The position numbers and the translations under genes were made by a program. A stretch of DNA of 64,000 bases from assembly GCF_963662255.1 (NCBI RefSeq), contig NC_085052.1, forward strand, positions 33,242,654 to 33,306,653. The letters are read 5' to 3'. Shown piece after piece: positions 1-13,745 of the stretch (the first letter of the stretch is position 1; each line of letters begins with the position of its first letter). The stretch is from Cinclus cinclus (Eukaryota > Chordata > Aves > Passeriformes > Cinclidae). Under the pieces are notes generated by a model, which was not told the DNA's origin, made no database searches, and worked only from the letters and a program-made list of their open reading frames with translations.

Positions 1-3
1 CAG

Positions 4-242
4 TATGGCTATGCTCCCAAGGGCTCCTCGGTGGTGCTCTACAGTGACAAGGAGTACAGGAAGTACCAATTCTTCATAGCCCCGGACTGGCAAGGGGGAA
101 TTTATGCCTCCCCCTCTGTGGCAGGCTCCAGGCCTGGTGGGATCATAGCTGCATGTTGGGCAACCCTGCTGCACATCGGAGAGTCAGGCTATGTTGAGGC
201 TACGAAGAGGATCATTAAAACAGCTCGATTCCTCGAATCTGA
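4..242 (+). CDS. SGPL1: SGPL1 exon (first in window), residues just after the PLP lysine
   Basis: Bases 1-3 (cag) read as the end of a 3' splice site, and the reading frame opens at TAT. The exon encodes the conserved YGYAPKG loop and the [10 protein letters not shown] / AGSRPGG segment of the PLP-fold large domain. It ends in a split codon (GA) before the donor gtatgt at 243. If cag were coding, the residue in place of the invariant lysine would be glutamine, which is unlikely. Confidence 0.93.
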
Positions 243-2141
243 GTATGTGTGTGCTTCAGTGTCTGGATCCTGCTCTTCAGCCCTGGGCTGGACCCCTCCT
301 CCCAAACTGCTTTTGTTTTGTTTTTCCTTGCTACCTGCTGAGGGGGACCTACTGGGCAGTTCTAGGAGAACATTTGTGCCCAGATAGCTGAAGGACACAA
401 ATGGGAGGGGTGCAGGCACCTATATTAAGCTTGGCTTTGAGAATTCCTTCTGTGTTAGCTGTGGCTGAGGGGAATTCTGGAGGGAGGACAAAATAAGGGT
501 TATACTCTTCCTTGTGGGGACACTTGGGTGGCTATGTAAGACAAGCTGATTTTCTTTGCTTTCCATTTCTTCCTGAGTTTACTTGACTTCAGGGTATGTA
601 ATGACCCAGGTCCTCTGGCAAGTCCCAATGGCCTGGGCTGAGTGCATGATTTTTGGGTGGGAATGTGCTGCAGTCTGTTCCTTTCTGTAGCTTTAAGGCT
701 CCAGCTGGGTGGACACAATGTCTGAACCCTGTAACCCTGATCAGTCATTTTTCTCCTCCTTCTTTTCAAGGTTGAGAAAAATTGACAGCATCTTCATTTT
801 CGGGAAGCCAGAGGTGTCTGTCCTCTCCCTTGGCTCGGACACTTTTGACATCTATCGATTATCTAATTTTCTAGCTGCAAAAGGATGGAACTTGAATGTC
901 CTACAGTTCCCACCAAGGTGAGTGTGTGGAGACCAGGGAGTGATGTATTTAGCCAGTGTATGCAAGATGGTCAGCTTCAGGCCGTGTAGCTCTCGTGATT
1001 TGCTAAGTACTGTTGTCCATAGCTGATAAATTGTATGTAGAATTTTCCTCTGCAGAGCAGGAATCACTTTTATAATTGCCATTATACAGCAGTGAAGATA
1101 AAGTACTAGTAATTTTAATGAGCCTGGCAGAGGATGTATCTGAGGCTCCCTTTCTATTTACCTCTACCTAATAGAAGCAGAAAAATATAAATAACCAAGG
1201 CTCAATCTCAAGTTTAGTTAACTGAGGGCTTGCAGATTGATTTATTTATTTTTACTGGTTTCCTCCTGCCCACTGAAGATGAGAGAAATTAAAACAACAG
1301 TGAAGGGCTGATCATTTTCAATGTAAAATTAATCTTTGTCAGAGACTTTCCTTAAGTGGGAAACAGAGCTTTTGTGGGCATAAGGGGTCAGTGCTCCCAG
1401 ATGCAGCTGCACGGAAAAAAAATTTTGACTGGCCGTGTGAAGCAAAGTCCAGAGAGCCTGAAGTGGATGCTTCCTTTTGGTGGTGGCTTAGAAAATGCAG
1501 AGGAAGGAGAGGGAAAGGATGGCAGGGGTCACCATGCTTGCAGGCAGCTGCATTTTTCTCACCAGAGGTACTTGGAATGAGGTGAGAAACTTTAACCTAA
1601 CTGTGAAGTCAGGAAGGAAGGAAGGACGGACATGGTTCTAGCAAGTGTTTTGCAGGGATTACCCTTAGTGGGAATGCTGTTTTAAGGAGATCCACAGGAG
1701 TTATCACAGAAGGGCTCAGCTGCTGTTGGGTGCTCAGAAGACGTGGAGCTGTGTGTACTGGAGGTGGTTAATCTCTGCCCTCTGCCCTGCCTGCCCAGCA
1801 TCCATCTCTGCATCACGCAGCTGCACACGAAGCCCGGTGTTGCTGAGGAGTTCCTGAAGGATGTCAGGGACAGCATCCAGGACATCATGAGGGACCTCAA
1901 CGCCAAGACCACCGGCATGGTGAGGAGGCCAGCACACAGTGAGGGGCTCTTGGGGCTGAGGGTGTTTCTCCTGTGTAACAGCCTGCTCTTCTCTGCTTAG
2001 GGAGCCATCTATGGAATGGCACAGTCGGTCCCGGACAGGAGCCTGGTAGCGGAGATTTCCCAGGCCTACCTGGATGGCCTCTACAGCACGGATGTTCCCA
2101 GCAGTGAAAGGCACATGAACGGCTCTCCTGGCCACCACTGA
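4..2141 (+). CDS. SGPL1: Sphingosine-1-phosphate lyase 1, C-terminal 215 codons (gene-level entry; four exons)
   Basis: SGPL1 is a PLP-dependent ER-membrane lyase that cleaves sphingosine-1-phosphate to hexadecenal and phosphoethanolamine, the exit step of sphingolipid degradation. The exons 4-242, 771-917, 1799-1919 and 2001-2141 join in frame through GT-AG introns of 528, 881 and 81 bp, giving 648 coding bases including TGA. The protein starts YGYAPKGSS, which in the family directly follows the PLP-binding lysine (human K353). It continues with [60 protein letters not shown] and ends MNGSPGHH. The 215 residues equal what I recall of the human protein after K353 (568 aa in all), so no residue is gained or lost. 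The catalytic lysine, the N-terminal membrane anchor and the rest of the gene lie upstream of the window. Identification is secure. Confidence 0.97.
771..917 (+). CDS. SGPL1: SGPL1 exon (second in window)
   Basis: A polypyrimidine tract ending ttcaag precedes 771, and the donor gtgagt starts at 918. The exon completes the split Glu codon and encodes the C-terminal small-domain stretch with [18 protein letters not shown] and [13 protein letters not shown], all diagnostic of the family. It ends with a split Ser codon (AG). Confidence 0.95.
1799..1919 (+). CDS. SGPL1: SGPL1 exon (third in window)
   Basis: The acceptor ctgcccag is at 1791-1798 and the donor gtgagg at 1920. The exon encodes [12 protein letters not shown] through NAKTTGM. 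It matches the family in the helix that ends with the invariant KTTGMGAIYGMA, which is split here by the intron after Met. Confidence 0.95.
2001..2141 (+). CDS. SGPL1: SGPL1 terminal coding exon
   Basis: The acceptor ctgcttag ends at 2000 after an 81-bp intron. The exon encodes [18 protein letters not shown] through MNGSPGHH and stops at TGA 2139-2141. The tail is the most divergent part, as it is across vertebrates, but it keeps the MNGSP motif near the C-terminus. Confidence 0.95.
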   Translation, partial: GAIYGMAQSVPDRSLVAEISQAYLDGLYSTDVPSSERHMNGSPGHH

Positions 2142-4562
2142 CTGTGTTGCAACAATCCGTGCCTTGCCGGCCAGCACTGGGGTGGTTCCAAAGGTTTCCT
2201 AGGCAAAGAGGTTGCAGTTCCTGCAATTGCAGGTCTGAGGGTGGCTTGATCTGGGAAAATTCCTCCCCTGTCTTAGTCTGTTCTGAAATCTGCATTGTTT
2301 TCATGCCCAGTTTCAGTTTTAGGGCTTTTCCTTCCTCCCCCACCCCCAACCTGTTTTCATCATGGATATTGATGGTGAGTTGAATGTCCATTCCACAGCT
2401 CTGAATTCCTCAGGTATTCTGTATGTCACTTCATTCCTCAGTTGTTGTTTCTACTCAGACCTGGCATTCGGCCAGTGTCCAGCCAAGTGTTAAATTTGAG
2501 TTCTCACATTATGTTCCATGGTTTCAGTCTTCCCGGAAGTTAATGGGAGATAGCAAATTGCAAATTTTGTGTTCTCTTGAGTATTCCTGTAAGCTGCTGC
2601 ATTTAACAGACCGTGTTGGGAGCCTTATATCTGTGTAATGCAGAGCTGATAAATTGGCAGAGGGAAGGTAGTCACAGCCTCCTTTTGAAATCCCCTCTGG
2701 ATATCTCAGTGAAACTGCAATCAATATCTGCTGAGGGGGAGGAAAAAAAAAAACAACACAAAATCCTTTTCTGGAATTTCTTGAACAACAGCAGAAATAG
2801 AAACCAAGCAGGTGGTGTAGGGAGAGGAACTGGATGGTACTGAAAACCCTGGGTACATTGTGGCTGTTTTGCTCCCCTGCCTCTTGTAGAAGACAAGCAT
2901 TGAGCACCCAGGAGTGCTGTTTTCCCTTGCATAAATCTAGAGGGAGGTGCAAAGCTCATTTCACTGTTCAGAACTTGAAGGTTTTACACTGTCCTCTCAC
3001 GATGCTGTAGCAGAGCCAGCCAGGCCCTGGCCCTTGTCACAGCCAGGGACGTCGTGCACAGGCAGTTTTTTTTAACCATGGTCTTTTAGTATCAAAAAGG
3101 TGACTTTTGTAATAGCAGTAATCTCAGCTCTTTGCACTGATTCTTTTAAGGCACATTCTCAAAAGGGCATTCACCATTGTGCCTTGATGCTTCTCTGGCT
3201 TTTTTTTTTTGTGGCAGGCCAGGGACGGTTGGAGGGTTCAGCTGTTCTACCATGACCTTGGTTGTGGTCATTTCTTCATGGTACTAATTCTGAAAACAGA
3301 CCTCAAAGGCAGGCTGGCCTCAGAGGAAGCACCCTTGCCTGTTAGGTAGGATAGTAGTTGTAGTGAGCCAAGTCCCTTCACAGTATTACAAAAATGCTGG
3401 GAGAAGCTGAGGAAAGGATGCAGCAAGTCAGAGGTGTTCCAGCCTCGGGCACGTGGCTCAGCCTTCCTATTTTTCCTTGCTGTTTTTAGGGTGAGAGAGT
3501 TTTCCTAGCACAGCCTTGTGAGGCAGTTGAGGCCTCGAGGACAAGCCAGAATCTCTCAAGTAGTGCTGGAGTTTCTCCTGCAGGGCTTACCCCTGTTTCC
3601 TCTCAGCTTTTTGCATGGAGCAGAGAGTTTCCCAGGCAGAATCCCACATGTGGGCGAAGACTTCGTGTCCTGTCTGCACAGTCCTGTGCAGGGCATCTGA
3701 AGGCATCTCTCTGCTGTAGCCTGTTAGCCTGAAGCTGACCCTGGCTGAAGCACAGGAATTTTAGGGAATGAGAAGGTCACTGACCAGCTCCCGCACAAAC
3801 CAGCGCAGTCTTGGGCCCAGCCATTGTGGGAAGGATCCTGGCTCTCCAGCAGCTCTATTCCCTGTGCTAGGAGACACAAGCATTTTGGCCATCTGCCCTG
3901 AGCTTGATGACTTCATGCAAGTCTCTGAGCCCTTCTGAAATCATTGAATTGCCCAAGAGTCTCTTGATGGTGATACCAACTCTGGCAGTTTGTATTGGAC
4001 CTGCTTGTTCCCTCAAGGTCTTGCCAATATGACCATTACTGTATCTCTTGAATTTGCAGTACTTTGGAGATAGTCTTGAGTGTCTGGCTACTGTGATGGT
4101 TCTCTTTGGAACCGAGATTTAACAAAAGGAAACAAAAAAAAAGGGAGGTACTCTTTTTGTTTCTGCTTTAAAAGAAAGAAGGGGTGGATTGGGGTGGGCT
4201 GAAGGAGAGCAAAACTCCCTTCTCTTCCTTCCCTGGTTGCATTTTCCTCCCAGGAAGTAGGGTGGATCTAACAGATCAGTGCTCCATTTCACACTTTTGG
4301 ATGTATTTAAAGATGTTATTTGTAAGTCAATGTATTCTATTCTGGGCTTTGCTTATTAATAATATTTGTGGGTTTAATTGTTCCATGTGTATTTGTTCTA
4401 CACTGTAAATGTATTCCTGTGGTCGGGAATTGGCCACTGTAATTCCCTGGTGTGTAGTTTTTATTCATCCTTGTCACCTGACATGTAATCTGCATCTACT
4501 ATATCATGCCAAATGGTGTTGGAAAAATGGGTTTGCAGGCTGTGTGATTGTTTCAAAGACCC

Positions 4563-4584
4563 AAAAAAAAAAAAAAAAAAAAAA
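4563..4584 (+). repeat. Poly(A) tract, A22
   Basis: Uninterrupted run of 22 A in the probable SGPL1 3' UTR. It could cause internal oligo-dT priming in cDNA libraries. No retroelement body is recognised directly upstream. Confidence 0.9.
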
Positions 4585-4883
4585 GAATTTGATGGACTGG
4601 ATTATGATCTGAAACTGGATGGTACTTTTAGACCTGGAGGGATCCTTGCCACTGTTAATTCCTGCGGGATTTTCAGGTTTTCCAAGTGGGACACTCAATC
4701 TTGCTTGTACGAAGTACTCCCAAGGGACTCACCTGTTCTTAGGTACTAGAATGAAGAATATCCAGTGGGATGGACCAAGAAGAGATGTTGTGTCTTCATG
4801 CCATGGATTTCATCTGCACTTTTCTGATGACTTGGGGGAGAGGGGAGTGGAAGGGTTGCGTACAACACAATAATACCTTGCCC

Positions 4884-4889
4884 AATAAA
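4884..4889 (+). terminator. SGPL1: Candidate SGPL1 poly(A) signal
   Basis: Canonical AATAAA, followed about 25-65 bases later by T/GT-rich sequence (gagttgatctg, gttttctgctttg) that could serve as the downstream element. A second, weaker ATTAAA lies at 5015-5020. Confidence 0.55.
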
Positions 4890-4905
4890 TCCACAAGAAC
4901 TTTTT

Positions 4906-5788
4906 AATGGACAAATGGGATGAGTTGATCTGACAGCAGTTTTCTGCTTTGCTCTGATTTGCCACTGTTGAACTGGAGGCAGCTGGAGAACTGGTGAAAA
5001 TGGGCCTGGTTTGTATTAAAATGGTGCATTTAGCTATCTATGCTCACTAAGCTCTTGTTTTTCTGCTTCAGTGCTTGTTTGAATGAATGGGGACCTGTTG
5101 TTCCTGGAATTTGCTCATGCACAGCCTGGTCTGTGGTAGGGAGGATGGTTTATGAATCTTACTAACTCTGCCTGAGGGCTGCTCTATCCTTCTGTCAAAA
5201 TGAAGGTGGTGTCCATGTCTGCATCTTGTGTGTGATGTTCAAGGATGCTGGAAGTTATGAGCTATGGATTTCTTTTAATACTTTGTAGAGCTTCAAAGGG
5301 TTAAAAAAAAGAGAAGAAAAAACGACCTGAACTGGGTGTTTGTAGAGCTTTTCCCCAGACTGTTGTGCTGAAAGCAAATGCTGCTGCTTTCACATGAGAT
5401 GGTTCATTTTACCAGTGAAGATCTTGTACCACCAAATCCACCCACAACCTCTTTTTGGGAAGTATTCCGCCCTAAGCAGCCCTTGCCCTGATGCTGTGCT
5501 GCTTTTGTGCCTTTTGGTTGTACTTTGACTGTGTTTGTGCCTTGGTTGTGGCACAGCTGTGATTTTACACAAGGACTTTTTACCTGCCCTGGTTTTGATC
5601 ATCTCTGAGTCTTTCAGACCCCAATCACTCTTGAGGTGAAGGTGCCTGCCATTTCTGTGTGAAATTTTTTCTGCAGCAGAAGCACCTTCTTGAGAGCAGT
5701 CAGGGCAGTACCTGCCCTTGGGAAAACCTTTTGGTGTCATTTGATCAGTGAGGCCTCTTTCCAAAGAGCCATCGGGTTAAACAAGATG
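4906..5788. other. Intergenic spacer between convergent SGPL1 and PCBD1
   Basis: Short spacer between the two candidate poly(A) signals. It is unique sequence without a recognised exon or repeat. Confidence 0.5.
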
Positions 5789-5794
5789 TTTATT
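5789..5794 (-). terminator. PCBD1: Candidate PCBD1 poly(A) signal
   Basis: TTTATT on the + strand reads AATAAA on the minus strand. It is the first canonical signal found about 1 kb past the PCBD1 stop. Confidence 0.45.
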
Positions 5795-6053
5795 GTAAAC
5801 ATTTTCAGTTGGTGCCTTACGGAAGGATGGGTCCAGTAAGGGTGAGACCACATGCCTGATGTAATACTGCTGGAGAGGGGTTACAGCAATGACAAACTGC
5901 ACAGCACATTGCTGCTTGGTTACAGAGAAGCCAGAGGGTTCACAAAACATGTTTTAGGCAGAAAGCACGTTCAAGGAGGTAAGGAGCAACAACAGGGGCT
6001 GGATGGTGGCAGGCTCTGAACAGATTTTCTGGGCCAGTGGGGTAACTTGACTC

Positions 6054-6525
6054 TGGAAGGACATTGACCTATTGGAGTGAGTCCAGGGGAGGTACCAAGA
6101 TGATCAGAGGGGATGGAGCACCTCTGCTATGAGGAAAGGCTGAGAGTTGGGGTAGTTCAGCCCAGAGAAGAGAAGCTTTGGGGTGACCTAAGTGCAGCCT
6201 TCCAGTACCTGAAGGAACTGACAAGAAACATGGAGAAGGACTTCTCACAAGAGCATGTAGTAACAGGACGGGGGGAATGGATTCACACAGAATCGGTTGA
6301 GATGGGATATTGGAAAGAAATGCTTCCCTGTGAGAGTAGGCCCTGGCACATGGTGCCCAGAGAAGCTGTGGCTGCCCCATCCCTGGCACTGTCCAAGGCC
6401 GGGTTGGATGGGGCTGGGAGCACCCTGGGATAGTGGAAGGTGTCCCTGCCCATGGCAGGGGGTGGAACGAGGTGATCTTTAAGGTCCCTTCCAACCCAAG
6501 CCATCCTGTGACTCTGTGATATGAC
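6054..6525 (+). mobile_element. CR1 LINE 3' fragment
   Basis: Typical CR1 3' end: a gagtccaggggaggtacc start, a gagcacctctgctatgagga block, an agtacctgaagg block, cagagaagctgtggctgccc, gtccctgcccatggcaggg, ggtcccttccaaccca, and an end in tgactctgtgat. About 470 bp, 5'-truncated, no intact reverse transcriptase. It lies inside the probable PCBD1 3' UTR in the opposite orientation to the gene. Confidence 0.9.
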
Positions 6526-6787
6526 TGACCCCTGGTAAGAGGCTCAGCAGTTGGGGGTATGGGATCACATGGCTAAAGAAGGGTTTAAGGATGGAATTTG
6601 CAGCATCAGAGATGGATACATGCACCCTGAGAAGTGCCTCAATCCACCTGAGCTGCGCTGGGGAGGTTGGCAAGGTGTTGGGCTGTCCGGATCCAGGATC
6701 TAGCTTTGAAATGGGAAAAGGCTCTGGGTGCAGCCATCTAGGCAGGACACAGTGGCACAGTGGGATTTTGGCTGCGTGGGTGCCTGG

Positions 6788-10836
<4,049 letters not shown>

Positions 10837-11082
10837 GGCCGGCGGCTGTCCGAGGTCCCCCGGCGCGGCTCGGGTGATGCTCGCCGTGCCGGATCCCGCT
10901 GGAACCGGGGCTCGGCCGGGGCGGATGGAGGCGTGGCGAGGCCACCGGGTCCACCCACGGCCAGCCGAGCCTTCCCAGCCCTGGACACCTGCCCGCGGTG
11001 GCCGAGCCTCACGGCCTCCGGCAATGCCCGGGCGGGGTCGCTGGGTGCTGCTGGCAGCACGTGTGAGGAAGGTGGCGGTGCT

Positions 11083-11799
11083 CAGGGCTGAGAGCACCCA
11101 GGGGCTGAGAGCACCCAGGGGCTGAGAGCACCCACGGGCTGAGAGCATCCACGGGCTGAGAGCACCCAGGGGCTGAGAGCACCCACGGGCTGAGAGCACC
11201 CAGGGGCTGAGAGCACCCAGGGGCTGAGAGCACCCAGGGGCTGAGAGCACCCACGGGCTGAGAGCATCCACGGGCTGAGAGCACCCAGGGGCTGAGAGCA
11301 CCCACGGGCTGAGAACACCCAGGGGCTGAGAGCACCCACGGGCTGAGAGCACCCAGGGGCTGAGGGCACCCACGGGCTGAGAGCACCCACGGGCTGAGAG
11401 CACCCAGGGGCTGAGAGCACCCAGGGGCTGAGAGCACCCACGGGCTGAGAACACCCACGGGCTGAGAGCACCCACGGGCTAAGAGCACCCAGGGGCTGAG
11501 AGCACCCACGGGCTGAGAACACCCAGGGGCTGAGAGCACCCACGGGCTGAGAGCACCCACGGGCTGAGAGCACCCACGGGCTGAGAGCACCCACGGGCTG
11601 AGAGCATCCACGGGCTGAGAGCACCCACGGGCTGAGAGCATCCACGGGCTGAGAGCACCCAGGGGCTGAGAGCACCCACGGGCTGAGAGCACCCACGGGC
11701 TCAGGGCACCCACGGGCTCAGGGCACCCACGGGCTCAGGGCACCCATGGGCTGAGAGCACCCACGGGCTGAGAGCACCCACGGGCTCAGGGCACCCACA
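11083..11799 (+). repeat. 17-bp minisatellite, about 42 units
   Basis: The unit GAGAGCACCCACGGGCT repeats with an exact 17-bp period: unit starts fall at 11090 + 17k, and 11107, 11413, 11770 and 11787 all fit, so there is no indel over 40 units. Variants are a C/G swap (CCCACGGG or CCCAGGGG), CATCC for CACCC, GAACACC, and a CAGGGCACCC type grouped at the right end. Most units hold a CpG and a CACCC box. It begins about 250 bp upstream of the PCBD1 start codon. All three minus frames stay open because 17 bp cycles the frame; the resulting 17-residue repeat peptide is not evidence of a gene. Confidence 0.98.
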
Positions 11800-13439
11800 G
11801 TCATTGGCTGGGACAGCCCGGATTGTGTCGCAGCACGGGCACTGAGAGCCATGGAAATGGGGTGAAAGAAGGCAAGTGCCCCACGCAGCACCTCCGAGCG
11901 TTTTTAAGGTGTTTTCTGGGGATGGTGTGTTTGTGGATGCTGAGTGCTGCTCCCTGGCATTTTCCCTCTCCAGGCCAGATGGATTTGTGCCCATGTCCTG
12001 CAGCTCGTTGTCTGCTAAACCCACTCACATGATGGGCAGTTTTCCAGTGCTGACAACAATTTTTTTACTGTGCTGGTGTACGTGGCAGACAGAAATTCAG
12101 CCCCCTGCTATTCCCTCATGGATTTCTTCACCTTTGAAACAACTAATTCCAGATTTTTTTTTTTTTTTAATACAGGATGACATGTATCTCTTGTATATAC
12201 TCTTGTGCACATTTCTTTTTCTGCTGTAGGGGATTTTGGGTACCACAGAGATGATTTTACCGCAGGAAAGTTAGAGGGAAGCAAATCTTCCCCTTTCTCT
12301 CTGGAAGTTTCTTTGCCAGGGTAACAAAAAGGCAAAATGAGCATCTTTTGTGTCCTGGGAAATTTCAAGTGTAGGTCCAGGGAGAAAGACTTGGAGAGCA
12401 ATGAAGCACCTCAGAAGAAAATAATTGCGTGCAGATGCAGGGCTGGAAGCTTCGCTGTAGATGGTAGGAGGTGGTGTGCTCTGAGGTTTCCAGCAATGAA
12501 ATCAGGAGGTGGGGTTGCTCATAGGGTTGGGAAAAGCCAGCAGAAGTTGGAAGTGCAGGATTGGCAGTTTCATGATAGCCCAGCAGAAGAGCCCCTGTAA
12601 ATAAGTTTGAGCAGGTGAACTGAGGGCAGCTGGGCTGGGTAACAGGGCCTCTGTTGGCTTCCCTATTGATCTGGAGATAGGCAGGAAGCAAATCCCTCAT
12701 GTTACCTGGCTTTCCCTTCGCTGGATTTTGCTCCAGCCCGCCTGATCCTATTTCCCTTGGCAACACGTGTGCTGCCAGTGCAGAGCAGCTGATGGCCACC
12801 TCAGCTCCCTAGAGGTGGAGAATAACAGGAGAAAAAGGATTCCTTACTCCACCTTCTGATTGCTCAGCTCCTTTGTAATGCCATTTTCTCTCCTGGGTGA
12901 TAAATCCAGCCCTAAGTGCCAACCGTTCATGGGAGGGGTCTCTTGCAGAGGGAGGGAGTAGTCCGGAAAAACAACAACAAGGCGGTTGAGGTTTTCCTCA
13001 CTCTACAGTGTGGAATTGTGACCGGGGGAGTCCTTTGGCTGACTCCAACTCCTGAACCTCTAAGTTCCCCTTCTGCACAGTTTTAATTTTCCTTTGTGGA
13101 ATGGGACCCTTTAGGTTTGTTTTTAATGATTAATTGAGGGGTGTTGGGCAAGGTGTTTGCTCAGAGAAGTTTGCACCCTGTGCAAGGGGTGAACTCGTTT
13201 GCTGGGAACAGATTTTTGCTTTTTTTCAATCTCCTTTTTGTCTATGTTACAGCTGTGCTGCTCTTGGTGGCAGCTAAATCCACGTGTGTACAGGATTCTG
13301 CATATTTGGATGAAGTTCTCATATCACTCACTACTGATATGCTTATTTTCTCAATAACTTTTTAACAAAATATATCTGACCCTGGAAGCTGCTCTGCTTG
13401 GGAGCAGTGTTCTGTCTCCCATGTCAAAATTTGCTTTTG
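11800..13439. other. Intergenic, unique sequence
   Basis: No exon or repeat recognised apart from a T15 run at about 12154-12168. Confidence 0.5.
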
Positions 13440-13525
13440 CAGGGACAGATGGGATATTGGGTAGAAATTCTTCCCTGTAAGCATGGGGAGGCCCTGACAC
13501 AGGTTGCCCAGAGACTCTGTGACCC
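13440..13525 (+). mobile_element. CR1 LINE fragment
   Basis: Short stretch with gatgggatattgggtagaaa, ttcttccctgtaag, aggccctgacacaggttgcc and cagagactctgtga, the internal part of a CR1 3' end. Its terminal part is missing. Confidence 0.8.
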
Positions 13526-13579
13526 AAAGGGTGCTCTAAACCAGGGTGGGCCGAACTCTTTCATCATCTGCAATCTGAA

Positions 13580-13745
13580 ACATTGCTCTCGTGGCACAAT
13601 AGGTTTAATTAGAGAGTTTGTTTAGCACTGGAGGGGATTTATGGCAGGTGTAACAAGTTTAAATTGACAAAAGGGCCCAATAAACAGAAATGAATCATTA
13701 ATTAATTATGTGGGAGATTTTCCTATTGTAGAAGTGTTTTATCAA
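13580..13745. promoter_or_regulatory. AT-rich segment resembling a conserved noncoding element
   Basis: Contains ggtttaattagagag, acaagtttaaattgac and aatcattaattaattatg: clustered TAATTA homeodomain cores with ACAAT-type SOX motifs in low-complexity-free sequence. The regulatory role is inference only. Confidence 0.25.

Larger units (their letters stand above)
2142..4905 (+). other. SGPL1: Probable SGPL1 3' UTR
   Basis: This is unique sequence after the stop with no convincing ORF and no splice-site pair that I could join to anything. The first canonical AATAAA downstream is at 4884-4889, so the UTR would be about 2.8 kb. A long UTR is usual for vertebrate SGPL1. The tract contains an A22 run (4563-4584). 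The extent is inferred from the signal only; an earlier non-canonical end is possible. Confidence 0.6.
5789..6787 (-). other. PCBD1: Probable PCBD1 3' UTR
   Basis: Sequence from the PCBD1 stop to the first canonical poly(A) signal on the minus strand, about 1 kb. It contains an antisense-oriented CR1 copy (about 6054-6525). The extent depends on the signal at 5789-5794; a non-canonical signal nearer the stop would shorten it. Confidence 0.45.

Noticed and set aside
1..3. Coding glutamine in place of the SGPL1 catalytic lysine
   Set aside because: cag fits a splice acceptor, and the residue count from position 4 equals the family tail length.
1734..2177. 147-codon minus-strand ORF
   Set aside because: Shadow of SGPL1 exons and an intron on the opposite strand.
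11083..11799. CRISPR-like regular array
   Set aside because: Units are directly adjacent with no spacers, and the genome is vertebrate.
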